Of a stretch of 64,000 nucleotides of DNA, positions 24,037 to 32,270 are shown one piece after another; positions within the stretch are counted from its first letter, which is position 1, and each line of letters begins with the position of its first letter. The stretch covers positions 4,712,001 through 4,776,000 of the forward strand of contig NZ_CP014304.1 of assembly GCF_001562275.1 (NCBI RefSeq). The letters are read 5' to 3'. This stretch comes from Hymenobacter sp. PAMC 26628 (lineage in GTDB: Bacteria; Bacteroidota; Bacteroidia; Cytophagales; Hymenobacteraceae). The position numbers and the translations under genes were made by a program. Below the pieces are notes generated by a model. That model was not told the origin of the DNA. It made no database searches and worked only from the letters and a program-made list of their open reading frames with translations.

Positions 24037-25149
24037 CTACGCGCCGGCTTTGACCAGGGTGGTGGTAGTGGTGCTGGCAAACAGGCCGCCCTCCTTTTCT
24101 ACCACCTCCACGAGGCGGTAGTTGAGGTCTTCCTTCGTGTCGAGGTATTCGTCGTAGCTGCTGGTTTCGATGAAGTACTGCACGGTTACTTCTTTGCCAT
24201 TGGGCGTGAGGGCGTTAAATTTTATCTGCACTTCCTGCGTCACGAGCGGGTGCGCCTGCACGGAGGCAATGGCCCCGGCAATAATGGCGTGGAGTTGGGC
24301 GCTGGTGGTACGTTGGTCGAAAATGAGCGTGAAGCCCACCCGGCGCGAAGTGCGCAGCGATAGGTTATCCAACGGCTTATCAATCATGCTTTTGTTGGGC
24401 ACGGTTAGGTAGCTTTTTTCGGCCGTGCGCAGGCGGGTGCTGCGGAAGCCAATCTTTTCCACCGTGCCGCTCACGTCGCCGGCCGTCACGAGGTCGCCCA
24501 CACCGAAGGGCTGGTCGAGGAAGATGGTAAACGAGGCGAGCAAGTTTTCTAGGCTCTCCTTGGCGGCAAAGGCCACGGCCAAACCGCCAATGCCCAGGCC
24601 CCCAATCAGGGCCGTCACGTTCACGCCAAACACTTGGCCTAGGATTACCAGCAGCCCAATGACGGAGACAAACACCTTCAGCAAGTCTTTGGCAAAGGGC
24701 AAAAACTGGTTGTCGAGGCGGTTGGTCCCCACGGCCTTGAGGATGGCGCGGCGTTGCACCACCAGCAACGCAAAATCGATGAGCCGCGTAATGCCCCACA
24801 ATACGGCAATAATCACACCTAAGTGGAACAGGCCCAGCAGCGCCACCTTGGGCCAAGGCTCTACGCCGGGCACGCCCTGCAACGGCAACGGGTAGCGAAT
24901 CAGGCCAAAGGCGATGTAGAACGTTACCAGAAACAGCAGGATGCTCAGGGGCTGGATGAGCAAGTCGCGTAGCTCCGTTTCGCTCACGCCGGCCGTGTAG
25001 CGCTTGGTGAGGCGAAACAGCGCAGTGCTGACTAGGCGCGAGAGCAGCCGGTTCAGGCCCGCGCCCAGCACCAGCACCAGCAGGGCCCACGCGTAATCGA
25101 TTAGCCCGTTGCCCAGCACTTGGTGGTGCAGAAAAGGAGGTATTTCCAT
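24037..25149 (-). CDS. MscS-family mechanosensitive channel
   Basis: A 370-residue inner-membrane channel expected to open under membrane tension. Several helices are followed by the Gly/Ala-rich pore helix ALIGGLGIGGLAVAFAAKES and the hallmark FLDQPFGVGDLV of the cytoplasmic beta domain, then the GTVEKIGFRSTRLRTAE block. It has more N-terminal helices than E. coli MscS (286 residues), as in the longer YnaI-like members. It stands alone. Confidence 0.93.
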   Translation of the reverse strand: MEIPPFLHHQVLGNGLIDYAWALLVLVLGAGLNRLLSRLVSTALFRLTKRYTAGVSETELRDLLIQPLSILLFLVTFYIAFGLIRYPLPLQGVPGVEPWPKVALLGLFHLGVIIAVLWGITRLIDFALLVVQRRAILKAVGTNRLDNQFLPFAKDLLKVFVSVIGLLVILGQVFGVNVTALIGGLGIGGLAVAFAAKESLENLLASFTIFLDQPFGVGDLVTAGDVSGTVEKIGFRSTRLRTAEKSYLTVPNKSMIDKPLDNLSLRTSRRVGFTLIFDQRTTSAQLHAIIAGAIASVQAHPLVTQEVQIKFNALTPNGKEVTVQYFIETSSYDEYLDTKEDLNYRLVEVVEKEGGLFASTTTTTLVKAGA

Positions 25150-25367
25150 ATTTTATTCTGAGAACGAAAAGCAACTTATTGCTGAGTCTAAGTACGCGTC
25201 TAGGCGCTAGCCTATTGGTTTTGGGGACTATTTTGGGCCCCGTGCTTGAGCCCCTGCCAGTGCTCGGCCCGAATGTTATACCTGCCCGCGGCCGAACTAT
25301 ATTTCAAAAGATATTGTATAAGGTTTATTCTAGATTAATAGAATACATAGGCTCATTAAATTACTGC

Positions 25368-25688
25368 ATGAAACCTCTCCTTTCGCGCGTTGAAGCGCAG
25401 CAGCTGGACCGCGCCGCGGCAATGCTAAAAGTACTCTCCCACCCCAAGCGCCTGGCCATCGTCGACTTGCTCGGCAAAGGCAAGGGCAAAGACAACCAAC
25501 TGTCCGTCACCGATATCTATCAAGCACTGGACTTGCCGCAAGCCATTGCCTCGCAGCACCTGATTACCCTCAAAGACCGGGGCGTGCTGAAATCGACCAA
25601 AGTGGGCACCAAGATTTATTACTCGCTGGCCGTGCCCCAACTGCTGAAAGTTATCGATACGCTGGAAGATTATTCGGGCAAAGTTTAG
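25368..25688 (+). CDS. ArsR-type winged-helix regulator
   Basis: A 106-residue DNA-binding protein. AAAMLKVLSHPKRLAIVDLL opens the winged helix, YQALDLPQAIASQHLITLKD is the recognition helix region and GTKIYYSLAVP the wing. No cysteine metal-binding motif is present, so it is not an obvious metal sensor. No co-directional target gene is adjacent; hemA lies beyond the terminator on the other strand. TATATTTC near 25299 could be a weak promoter. Confidence 0.88.
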   Translation: MKPLLSRVEAQQLDRAAAMLKVLSHPKRLAIVDLLGKGKGKDNQLSVTDIYQALDLPQAIASQHLITLKDRGVLKSTKVGTKIYYSLAVPQLLKVIDTLEDYSGKV

Positions 25689-25708
25689 CGCTGTTGCGCT
25701 GGCTTTCC

Positions 25709-25745
25709 ACGCAAAAAGGCCGCCCGATGGGCGACCTTTTTGCGT
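25709..25745. terminator. Bidirectional terminator
   Basis: ACGCAAAAAGG ... CCTTTTTGCGT with an inner CGCCC/GGGCG stem, between the ArsR-type gene and hemA. Confidence 0.85.
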
Positions 25746-25768
25746 TTTATAAATTATTTTTTGAAAGA

Positions 25769-27046
25769 TTAAGCAACCGGTTGGCGCTCGAGGTCGAAGA
25801 AGTTGCTGAGCAGCTCCATTAGCTGGCCGGCCTCGGCTTCGTCGCGCTGGCAGGCAGCCTTGAGGTGCAGCACTTGTTGCTTAAGCACCTTTTGCATAAG
25901 CGAGCGGGTCACCTCGTCGAGCAGCTTGCTTTCGGCGGGGGTCGCTTTTTTCTGGTAGCGGTCCAGCTCTTCGAGGCGCAGTTGTTCCAGGGTTGCCTTC
26001 ACTTTCTGGATGATGGGCGAAACCAGCATCTCCTTGGCCCAGCTTTGCATGCCGGCAATGCTCTCAGCAATGATGGCACGCACCTGGGGCACGGCGGCTA
26101 GGCGCATTTCCAGGGCGGCGGAGGCCTTGCTCTGGATGGCATCAACGTTGTAGACCAGCACGCCAGGCACCAGCTCAACGTCGGGGGCAATGCTGCGGGG
26201 CACGCTCAGGTCGATGAAAAACTTGAAGCTCAGCACGTCGAGGTGCTGCACCAGGTCGGTGGTGAAGAACGGCTCGCTGCGGTTGATGGACGAGATGATG
26301 ACGTCGGCGTCGCGCAGGGCCCCGGTTAGGTCTTCGAAGTTGACCACCTTCAGGCCCCCGCATTCCTCGGCCAGGGCATCGGCCTTGCTGCGGGTGCGGT
26401 TGCAGAGCGCAACGCTGGCAAACGCCTTGCTAACGGCCAAATGGCGGCACACGTCGGCCCCGATTTCGCCCAGGCCCACCACCAGCACGCGCGGGTTAGC
26501 CACGTCGGCGGTCAGTTCTTCGGCCAGCTCCACGGTGGCGTAGCTCATCGATGCAGCGCCGTCGCGGAAGCGCGTTTCGGTCTGCACGCGCTTATTGGTG
26601 AAGAAGATGGTGTGCAGCAAGCGGTGCAAGAAGGGCCCCGCGGCGTCGGCGTCGGCCGACCACTGATAGGCCATTTTCACTTGGTTGCTGATCTGCAAAT
26701 CGCCCACTACCTGGGCATTGAGGCCCATGGCTACGTCGAACAAGTGCTGCACGGCGTCATCGGCTGCGGTTAGCAAGTCGAAGTACGGCAAGAAGTTACC
26801 TACGTCGGGCCGGCCCTTGAGGGCCCCCAGTGCGAGAATAATTTCGCGGCTGCGGTCGTCGTCGGCCGCGTAGTACACTTCGGTGCGGTTGCAGGTACTG
26901 AGCACGAGCAGGTCGGACAGGCCCAGCTCTTGGCGCAGCGTATTCAAGAAACGGCGACAAGCAGCTTCATCCAAGGCCAACAGCTCGCGGATGGCGAGGG
27001 GTGCTTTTTTGAACGAGAGACTAACGGCCTTAAACGGGTGAGACAT
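25769..27046 (-). CDS. hemA: Glutamyl-tRNA reductase
   Basis: A 425-residue enzyme that reduces glutamyl-tRNA to glutamate-1-semialdehyde, the first step of C5 haem synthesis. The catalytic Cys lies in LLVLSTCNRTEVY. The NADPH domain has VLVVGLGEIGADVCRHLA and CNRTRSKADALAEE. The family block VVGDLQISNQVKMAY stands where other members have GE-x-QIL. A C-terminal helical dimerisation domain follows. The start at 27046 is the family start. No other haem gene is adjacent. Confidence 0.93.
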   Translation of the reverse strand: MSHPFKAVSLSFKKAPLAIRELLALDEAACRRFLNTLRQELGLSDLLVLSTCNRTEVYYAADDDRSREIILALGALKGRPDVGNFLPYFDLLTAADDAVQHLFDVAMGLNAQVVGDLQISNQVKMAYQWSADADAAGPFLHRLLHTIFFTNKRVQTETRFRDGAASMSYATVELAEELTADVANPRVLVVGLGEIGADVCRHLAVSKAFASVALCNRTRSKADALAEECGGLKVVNFEDLTGALRDADVIISSINRSEPFFTTDLVQHLDVLSFKFFIDLSVPRSIAPDVELVPGVLVYNVDAIQSKASAALEMRLAAVPQVRAIIAESIAGMQSWAKEMLVSPIIQKVKATLEQLRLEELDRYQKKATPAESKLLDEVTRSLMQKVLKQQVLHLKAACQRDEAEAGQLMELLSNFFDLERQPVA

Positions 27047-27073
27047 AGGGAAGCCGGGAGGAGACCGGGGCCA

Positions 27074-27081
27074 CAAAATTA
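27074..27081 (-). promoter_or_regulatory. TAnnTTTG promoter element of hemA
   Basis: TAATTTTG on the minus strand, 27 nt from the hemA ATG, so a short leader is expected here. Confidence 0.6.
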
Positions 27082-27190
27082 CGGCTGGATTGACGAAGAT
27101 TAAAACAGCTTAATTACTAATAGGGTTCGGGCTTGGCAAAGCAATTATTTGGTGGGCAAACCGCCGGATATTTCGGCTAAACGCCGGCTG

Positions 27191-27198
27191 TACATTTG
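27191..27198 (+). promoter_or_regulatory. TAnnTTTG promoter element of the EamA gene
   Basis: TACATTTG, then CACT and ATG. Predicts a leaderless transcript and fixes the start. Confidence 0.65.
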
Positions 27199-27202
27199 CA
27201 CT

Positions 27203-28186
27203 ATGCCCGTACCCACCCTGCCAGCGGCTCCGTCTGTTCTCGCTCCCACCGCCTTGGCCGTTGCTCCCGAAACATCCCTGCCCGTCCCGGCCGCAGCGCC
27301 TACCCCTGCTGCGGCTTGGGGCCTATTGCTGCTGCTGGCCGCCATTTGGGGTACGTCGTTTATTCTAATGAAAAAGGGACTGGTGGTGTTTTCGGCCTTG
27401 GAGCTAGGGGCCTGCCGCGTGAGCGTGGCGGCCCTGCTGCTGCTGCCGTTTGCCCTGCGCCACGTGGGGCGCGTCGAGCGCAGCCGCTTCAAGTGGCTAG
27501 CGCTGAGCGGGGTAGTTGGCACACTACTGCCCGCGTTTCTGTTCGCCTACGCCGAAACGCGGCTGGCTTCGGGGCTGGCGGGCGTGCTCAATGCCCTCAC
27601 GGCGGTATTTGCGTTGCTGGTAGGGGCCCTGCTGTTTGGGCAGCGCCTTACGGGGGCCCGCACGCTGGGCGTGGGCCTGGGCCTACTGGGCACGGTGGTG
27701 CTGATGGGCCTGGGCGGCGCCGGCGCCGCCACCGCGCCGGCCGGCGCGAGCAACGCCTGGTACGGCCTCTACATCGTGGCGGCTACGGTGGGCTACGGCT
27801 TAAGTGTGAATGTGATAAAATATAAATTAAGCGGCCTCGCGCCGCTTACGGTCACGGCCGTCCTGCTGCTGCTCATCGGGGGCCCGGCGCTGGCTTATTT
27901 GCTGCTGGGCACCGATTTTGTGCATAAGCTGGCGGTGGTGCCGGGGGCGTGGACGGCATTTGGCTACATCGCCCTGCTGGCTACCATGAGCACGGCGGTA
28001 GCTATGGTGCTGTTCAACAAGCTCATCCAGCAGTCCACGGCGCTGTTTGCCTCGTCCAGCACGTACCTCATCCCCATCGTGGCGCTGGGCCTGGGGGCCC
28101 TCGACGGGGAGGCCTTCAACCTATGGCACGCGGCGGGCATGGCCATTATTTTGGCCGGCGTGTTCATCATCCACCGGGCGCGGTGA
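27203..28186 (+). CDS. EamA/DMT-family transporter
   Basis: A 327-residue inner-membrane protein with ten predicted helices in two EamA repeats. The first repeat starts LLLLLAAIWGTSFILMKKGL, a classic EamA opening; the second starts near WYGLYIVAATVGYGLSVNVI. The first 35 residues are Pro/Ala-rich and cytoplasmic. Family substrates range over amino acids and metabolites; nothing nearby narrows it. The stop codon lies inside the left arm of an inverted repeat. Confidence 0.9.
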   Translation: MPVPTLPAAPSVLAPTALAVAPETSLPVPAAAPTPAAAWGLLLLLAAIWGTSFILMKKGLVVFSALELGACRVSVAALLLLPFALRHVGRVERSRFKWLALSGVVGTLLPAFLFAYAETRLASGLAGVLNALTAVFALLVGALLFGQRLTGARTLGVGLGLLGTVVLMGLGGAGAATAPAGASNAWYGLYIVAATVGYGLSVNVIKYKLSGLAPLTVTAVLLLLIGGPALAYLLLGTDFVHKLAVVPGAWTAFGYIALLATMSTAVAMVLFNKLIQQSTALFASSSTYLIPIVALGLGALDGEAFNLWHAAGMAIILAGVFIIHRAR

Positions 28187-28275
28187 ATGGGTGAATGGAA
28201 GAATGGGTGAATGAAAATTTGCCAAGCTTACGAATATTTATTCCTCCATTCACTCATTCTTCCATTCAACCATTC
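28185..28275. repeat. 29-bp inverted repeat made of TGAATGGG-type octamers
   Basis: Left arm 28185-28213 and right arm 28247-28275 match at 27 of 29 positions. Each arm is a short tandem of 8-base units such as TGAATGGG. It lies between the convergent EamA and RAYT-like genes and could act as a transcription terminator, or as a target of the adjacent transposase-like protein. Confidence 0.8.
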
Positions 28276-28281
28276 CTTCAT

Positions 28282-28932
28282 CTACTCATTCACATAAGGC
28301 CACGCCTGGAACCGCGCCGGCTGGCCCGCGGCCCGGGCGTTGCCGCGTACGTAGGCTAGGGCCCCGGCCAGCTCGGCGGCGGCGAGCAGCGGAATTTCGA
28401 GCCAGCCGGCGTGCCAGAACTCCGCTTCGGGCGGCAGCTTGGGGCGCACCAGGCGGCGGCAGGCAGCGGCGGTGCGCAGGTGCAGCAGGTCCACGGCTTT
28501 GGCGAACGACAGGCCGCTGCGGGCCGGCAGGTGCAGCACCAGGTGCGCGTGGTTGGGCAAAATGGCGAAGCCGTGCACGACGAAGCCGGTTTCAGCCAGC
28601 ATCAGGATTTCGCCGGCTAGCACCTCGGCTATTTTCTCGGTTTCGAAGTGGCGCGGGCCGCTGGGGCCCCGGTCGAGCACGGCGTCGAAGCGGGCGAAGA
28701 ATTGCTTTTGGGCCCGGTGGTAGTCGGCGCCGGCCGGCTGGGCCCGCGCGGCTTGCAGCGCATGCGCGGCGGCGGCCGGAATGGTGCCGTGCAGGCGAAA
28801 AGTGAGCAGGGCGGTTTCGCCGGGCGGCAGCACGGGCGGGCGGTGAGGCAGTAAGCCGGGGCAAATATCGAAGCGATTTAGGAAGCCTAAAAAGTCAAGA
28901 ATAGGCCGCCACGCCGAGCACAGCCAAGACAT
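28282..28932 (-). CDS. RAYT-like (REP-associated tyrosine transposase, Y1/IS200-type) protein
   Basis: Up to 216 residues of the single-domain HUH transposase family. LLTFRLHGTIP matches the typical N-terminal strand, NHAHLVLHLP is the HUH metal motif, and LAYVRGNARAAG is the C-terminal helix with the expected catalytic Tyr (Y-x-x-x-N form). RAYTs process single-stranded DNA at REP-type hairpins. The ATG at 28932 falls inside an inverted-repeat element, so the true start may be a downstream GTG (28833) or another non-ATG codon. A repeat element lies on each side. Confidence 0.78.
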   Translation of the reverse strand: MSWLCSAWRPILDFLGFLNRFDICPGLLPHRPPVLPPGETALLTFRLHGTIPAAAAHALQAARAQPAGADYHRAQKQFFARFDAVLDRGPSGPRHFETEKIAEVLAGEILMLAETGFVVHGFAILPNHAHLVLHLPARSGLSFAKAVDLLHLRTAAACRRLVRPKLPPEAEFWHAGWLEIPLLAAAELAGALAYVRGNARAAGQPARFQAWPYVNE

Positions 28933-29026
28933 CTCGCATGCATCGTTGCGCCGATTGGATTACTGCTGCGCGCGAGATGTCTCGGCTGCGCTCGGCATGA
29001 CGTACCGACGACTTCCTAAACCGCTT
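28871..29026. repeat. Dispersed inverted-repeat element, copy 1 (GTCATGC/GAGCGCAGC family)
   Basis: The inner arms 28911-28937 and 28972-29003 hold CCGAGCRCAGCC and AAGACATCTCGC-like blocks. The outer arms AAGCGATTTAGGAAG (28871) and CTTCCTAAACCGCTT (29012) extend the palindrome. Related elements lie at 51497-51593 and 57852-58098. The 5' end of the RAYT-like gene is inside the left half. Confidence 0.8.
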
Positions 29027-29097
29027 CACCAACCCCTTCGCCCCTAGGTAGCCAATGGTAGGTTTAGAGGCGCCACCCGGGGCCCTAGCTTTACGCC

Positions 29098-29736
29098 ATG
29101 CGCATCTTTCAACTAATTGCCGGGGTGGGGCTACTGTTGTGCGCCCCCCCCGCACTGGCACAAACGGCGCCGGGGGCACGAACCGACTCAGTGTCTCACG
29201 CCCGGAGCGTAGCCAAATTTCAACGCGACCTGAACCACGAGTTCAGCGACCCCAAAGAGTCGCCGTTGCCGGCGGCCGCGCGGCAGGCGTTTCGGGCACT
29301 GCCCTACTACCCGGTGGGCTACCGCTACTGCGTGCCGGCGCGGCTGGTGCGCGACTCCACGGCCGCGCCGTTTGCCATGCCCACCAGCACCGCCCGCCGG
29401 CCGATGTACCGCAAGTACGGCGACTTGTACTTCACGCTGGCCGGCCAGGCGTTGAAGCTGAGCGTGTACCAAAACCTGGAACTGATGACGCGGCCCGGCT
29501 TTGCCGATTACTTGTTCGTGCCGTTCACCGACCTCACCAACGGCCACGGCAGCTACGGCGGCGGGCGCTACCTCGACCTGCGCGAGCCCACCGCCGGTAG
29601 CCGCACCCTGCAGCTCGACTTCAACCGCGCATACAACCCGTCGTGCGCCTACAGCCCGGCCTACTCCTGCCCCGTGCCGCCGGTCGAAAACCGGCTGGCG
29701 GTGGCCATCCCGGCCGGGGTGCAGAGCGACTATTAG
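29098..29736 (+). CDS. DUF1684 secreted protein
   Basis: A 212-residue protein with a signal peptide (MRIFQLIAGVGLLLCAPPALAQ is cut after ALA). The DUF1684 core is clear: KYGDLYFTLAGQALKLSVYQ, FVPFTDLTNGHGSYGGGRYL, then LDFNRAYNPSCAYSPAYSCP and PPVENRLAVAIPAG. Biochemical role unknown. It diverges from the RAYT-like gene and converges on a broken AraC gene. Confidence 0.92.
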   Translation: MRIFQLIAGVGLLLCAPPALAQTAPGARTDSVSHARSVAKFQRDLNHEFSDPKESPLPAAARQAFRALPYYPVGYRYCVPARLVRDSTAAPFAMPTSTARRPMYRKYGDLYFTLAGQALKLSVYQNLELMTRPGFADYLFVPFTDLTNGHGSYGGGRYLDLREPTAGSRTLQLDFNRAYNPSCAYSPAYSCPVPPVENRLAVAIPAGVQSDY

Positions 29737-29754
29737 GGCCCCGGGCGGCGCCGG

Positions 29755-30568
29755 TCAGAGGTGGGATGGGGCCCGACCGTAGGTTTTTTTGAAGGCGAAG
29801 GAGAAGTGCGACAGGTTCTCAAACCCCACTGCCAGGTACACGTCCGACGGGGCCCAGCCCCGTTCTTTGAGCAGGTAGTGGGCTTCCTGCAAGCGCCGTT
29901 GCAGCAGCCAGCGGCTGGGTGACAGGCGAAAGAGCTTCTCAAAATCGCGCTTGAACGTGGCCAGGCTGCGGCCCGTGAGGTAAGCAAACCGGCTGAGGGC
30001 CACGTTGAAGCGAAAATTCTTTTCCATGAACGCGGCCAGGTCGATTTTGCCCGGCTCCGTAAAATCAAAAAGTACGTCTTTGAGCGCGGGGTTGGCTTGC
30101 AGCAAAATGAGCAGGGCCTCGCGCACCTTCAGCGCCAGCAGCGGGCCGGCCGTGGCCGCCGCCAGCTGCTGGTAGGGCCCCAGCGAGGCGAGGTAGCCCT
30201 GGTAGCGGGCGTCGGGGCGCAGCGGGAATAAGGCGCCGCCGGCCGGCAGCGGCTCGGCGCGGTAGCCGTACTCGCGGCTGAACGCCCGCAGCGTTTCCTG
30301 GTCGAACGACACGGACAGCGACTGAAAATCGCCGTCCGCGGAGAGCTGCTTTTTGAATTTGACCAAGTGGTTGCGCTTCACCAACCGGAACGTGCCGGCC
30401 GTCAGCTCGTGGGTTTGGTCGCCGTCGTAGAGCAGCAGCGTGCCGGCCAGCTAGCAGCTGGCAGCTGAACATATGCTCAGGCACGAACTGCTCGCCCTCA
30501 CGGCTGAGGTTGGTGTAGCAGGAGTAGAGAATGGGGGGCCTGGCGGGCGCTTCCTGGCGGCTGAGCAT
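29755..30568 (-). pseudogene. AraC-family regulator broken by a 4-nt insertion
   Basis: The N-terminus reads PILYSCYTNLSREGEQFVPE then HMFSCQLLAG in one frame. The rest (VKRNHLVKFKKQLS to the C-terminal AraC helix-turn-helix FKRDFEKLFRLSPSRWLLQR and FENLSHFSFAFKKTYG) lies in another frame. The frames join if 4 nt (CTAG in the gene direction, near 30451-30456) are removed; the site lies in a run of AGCT units prone to slippage. The DNA-binding part alone (209 residues from 30384) could still be made from an internal ATG. It follows the broken dehydrogenase gene on the same strand. Confidence 0.8.
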
Positions 30569-30649
30569 GGGCTAAAATAAGGTGCCGCGCGGCCGGCTGG
30601 GCGTCGGGTTAGCGACCAGCCGGCCCGGGTAATGTGGCCAGCCGGCGGG

Positions 30650-31531
30650 CTAGCGGCTTTGCACGTAGGCTTGGCCGGCGGCCGTTTCCAGGAAGTTAAC
30701 GGCTTCGTCGTGGTCGGTGGAAATGCTGACGGCGCGCCACTGCTCCAGCTCGGCGTGCTTGGCGGCTTCCGCAAATTCGGTGATGGCCACGGCCTCGCTG
30801 CCCAGCAGCAGGTGCACGGGCGGCGCGGGGTGGGCGGCGAGGGCAATCAGGACCTGCGCGGCTTTGTCGGGGTCGCCCATGGGCACGAAGCCACCGCTCT
30901 AAAACAGCTCAATGCGGGGCCCCACGGTCATTTCGTAGCCTTCCACGGCCGGGGCGTAGCTCATCGACGCGCCGGCCCAGTCGGTGCGGAAGCCGCCGGG
31001 CTCCACGCACGTCACGCGGATGCCCAGCGGGGCCACTTCCTTGGCCAGCGCCTCGCTGAAGCCGCCCAGCCCAAATTTGGCCGCTTGGTAAATGCTCACG
31101 CCGGGGTTGCCCACGCGCCCGCCCATCGAGCTGATTTGCAGGATGTGGCCGCTGCGCTGCCGGCGCAAGTAGGGCAGCACGGCGCGCGTCACGGCGATGG
31201 GCGCGTAGAGGTTGACCTCCAGCTGGCCGCGTACCTGCTCCCCAGTGTAGGCCTCCGCCGCCCCCGTGATGCCGAAGCCGGCATTGTTCACCACCACATC
31301 GAGGCGGCCGAAGCGGGCCACGGCAGCCGCCACGGCGTCGGATATTTGCTTGTTATCAGTTACATCCAGCGCCAGCGGCAGGATGCGGGCCCCGTACTGC
31401 GACACAAGGTCGGCGAGCTGCTCGGGGTGGCGGGCGGTGGCGGCTACCTGGTCGCCGTGGACTAGCACAGCGGTGGTCAGGCTCCGGCCCAAGCCGCGCG
31501 AGCTGCCGGTGATAAACCATACTTTGCTCAT
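30650..31531 (-). pseudogene. Short-chain dehydrogenase/reductase with in-frame stop
   Basis: The frame encodes a classical SDR: TGSSRGLGRSLT nucleotide loop, NNAGFG, catalytic Ser in ISSMGGRVG and the Y-x-x-x-K as YQAAK. After residue 210 (GPRIELF) an in-frame TAG at 30899-30901 is followed, without a shift, by the expected C-terminal part SGGFVPMGDPDKAAQVLIAL down to AYVQSR. The catalytic core lies before the stop, so a truncated 210-residue product is possible but would lack the substrate-binding end. A sequencing error or recent mutation is equally possible. Confidence 0.82.
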
Positions 31532-31639
31532 GATTTTGAAAGGGTTAAGTTCCCTGCAAAGGTCTGGCGGGGCCCCGGAGCCAGCTTTGTTGAGCGGCTC
31601 AATGTTGCTTTGCTAAAAAGCTCAATTCCTTTGGCCCAG

Positions 31640-31852
31640 CTACCGGCGGCGCAACCGCCGCAGCTGAAACCCCTGTGCCACCCGCACCCCCACGAGCACC
31701 GTCAGCAGCCCCGGAATACCAAGCAGCAGCACCCAGGTATTGGCCTCGTTATAAGACGTATGGGTGCGGTTGCCGAGGTTCACCATAAAGTCGCAGCAGT
31801 ACCAGAACGCGAGGTGAACGAAACGGGCCAGCAGATGGTCGAACGGGCTCAT
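31640..31852 (-). CDS. Small membrane protein (70 aa), coupled to the upstream gene
   Basis: A 70-residue protein starting MSPFDHLLARFVHLAFWYCC with a hydrophobic segment, a polar loop and a second membrane helix (VLLLGIPGLLTVLVGVRV), ending in RLRRLRRR-like basic residues. No family recognised. Its ATG overlaps the stop of the preceding gene as ATGA, which implies translational coupling. Confidence 0.65.
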   Translation of the reverse strand: MSPFDHLLARFVHLAFWYCCDFMVNLGNRTHTSYNEANTWVLLLGIPGLLTVLVGVRVAQGFQLRRLRRR

Positions 31853-32202
31853 ACCAGCTGGCGGAATTGGCGGATGCGCCGGGCATTGCGCATCGCCCCA
31901 TACGTGAGCCACAAGAGCAGCCCCGAAATAAATACCAGGTAAAAGCCGATGTTGACCGCCGCATAGCGCGCCCCACCGCCCACCATCAGCCCTGCAACGG
32001 TAGCCGCGTACAGCGGCCGCAGCCGGAAGTACACCGGGCTGTTGGCGCGGGTGGCGTGGCGGCAGCTGTGGGCGGCGCAGTAGCGGGTGCAGTGGGCGGG
32101 GCTGTAGGCGCGGGTGGGTGGGTAAGGGGCAGTGCTATTTACCCAAATGCCGAACGCCAGGGGAAGCAGGGCCAAGAGCAAGGTAAGAAAGAGTAGTTTC
32201 AT
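31849..32202 (-). CDS. Small membrane protein with Cys/His cluster (117 aa)
   Basis: A 117-residue protein. Residues 1-20 form a signal anchor and two more helices lie at about 65-82 and 84-102. Just after the first helix is a cysteine/histidine-rich loop, HCTRYCAAHSCRHAT, a plausible metal-binding site outside the inner membrane. Family not recognised. The next gene overlaps by 4 nt (ATGA), so the two are probably made together and may form a complex. Confidence 0.7.
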   Translation of the reverse strand: MKLLFLTLLLALLPLAFGIWVNSTAPYPPTRAYSPAHCTRYCAAHSCRHATRANSPVYFRLRPLYAATVAGLMVGGGARYAAVNIGFYLVFISGLLLWLTYGAMRNARRIRQFRQLV

Positions 32203-32270
32203 AGTGAAATTCTGGTGTATAGCCGCTCCTCAAAGCTTACCTTGCCTCTGAAAGTACGCCCGGCAAACAC

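Noticed and set aside
28185..28275. CRISPR-like array from the repeated TGAATGGG units
   Set aside because: The units are 8 bases, directly abutting and without spacers; the structure is an inverted repeat.
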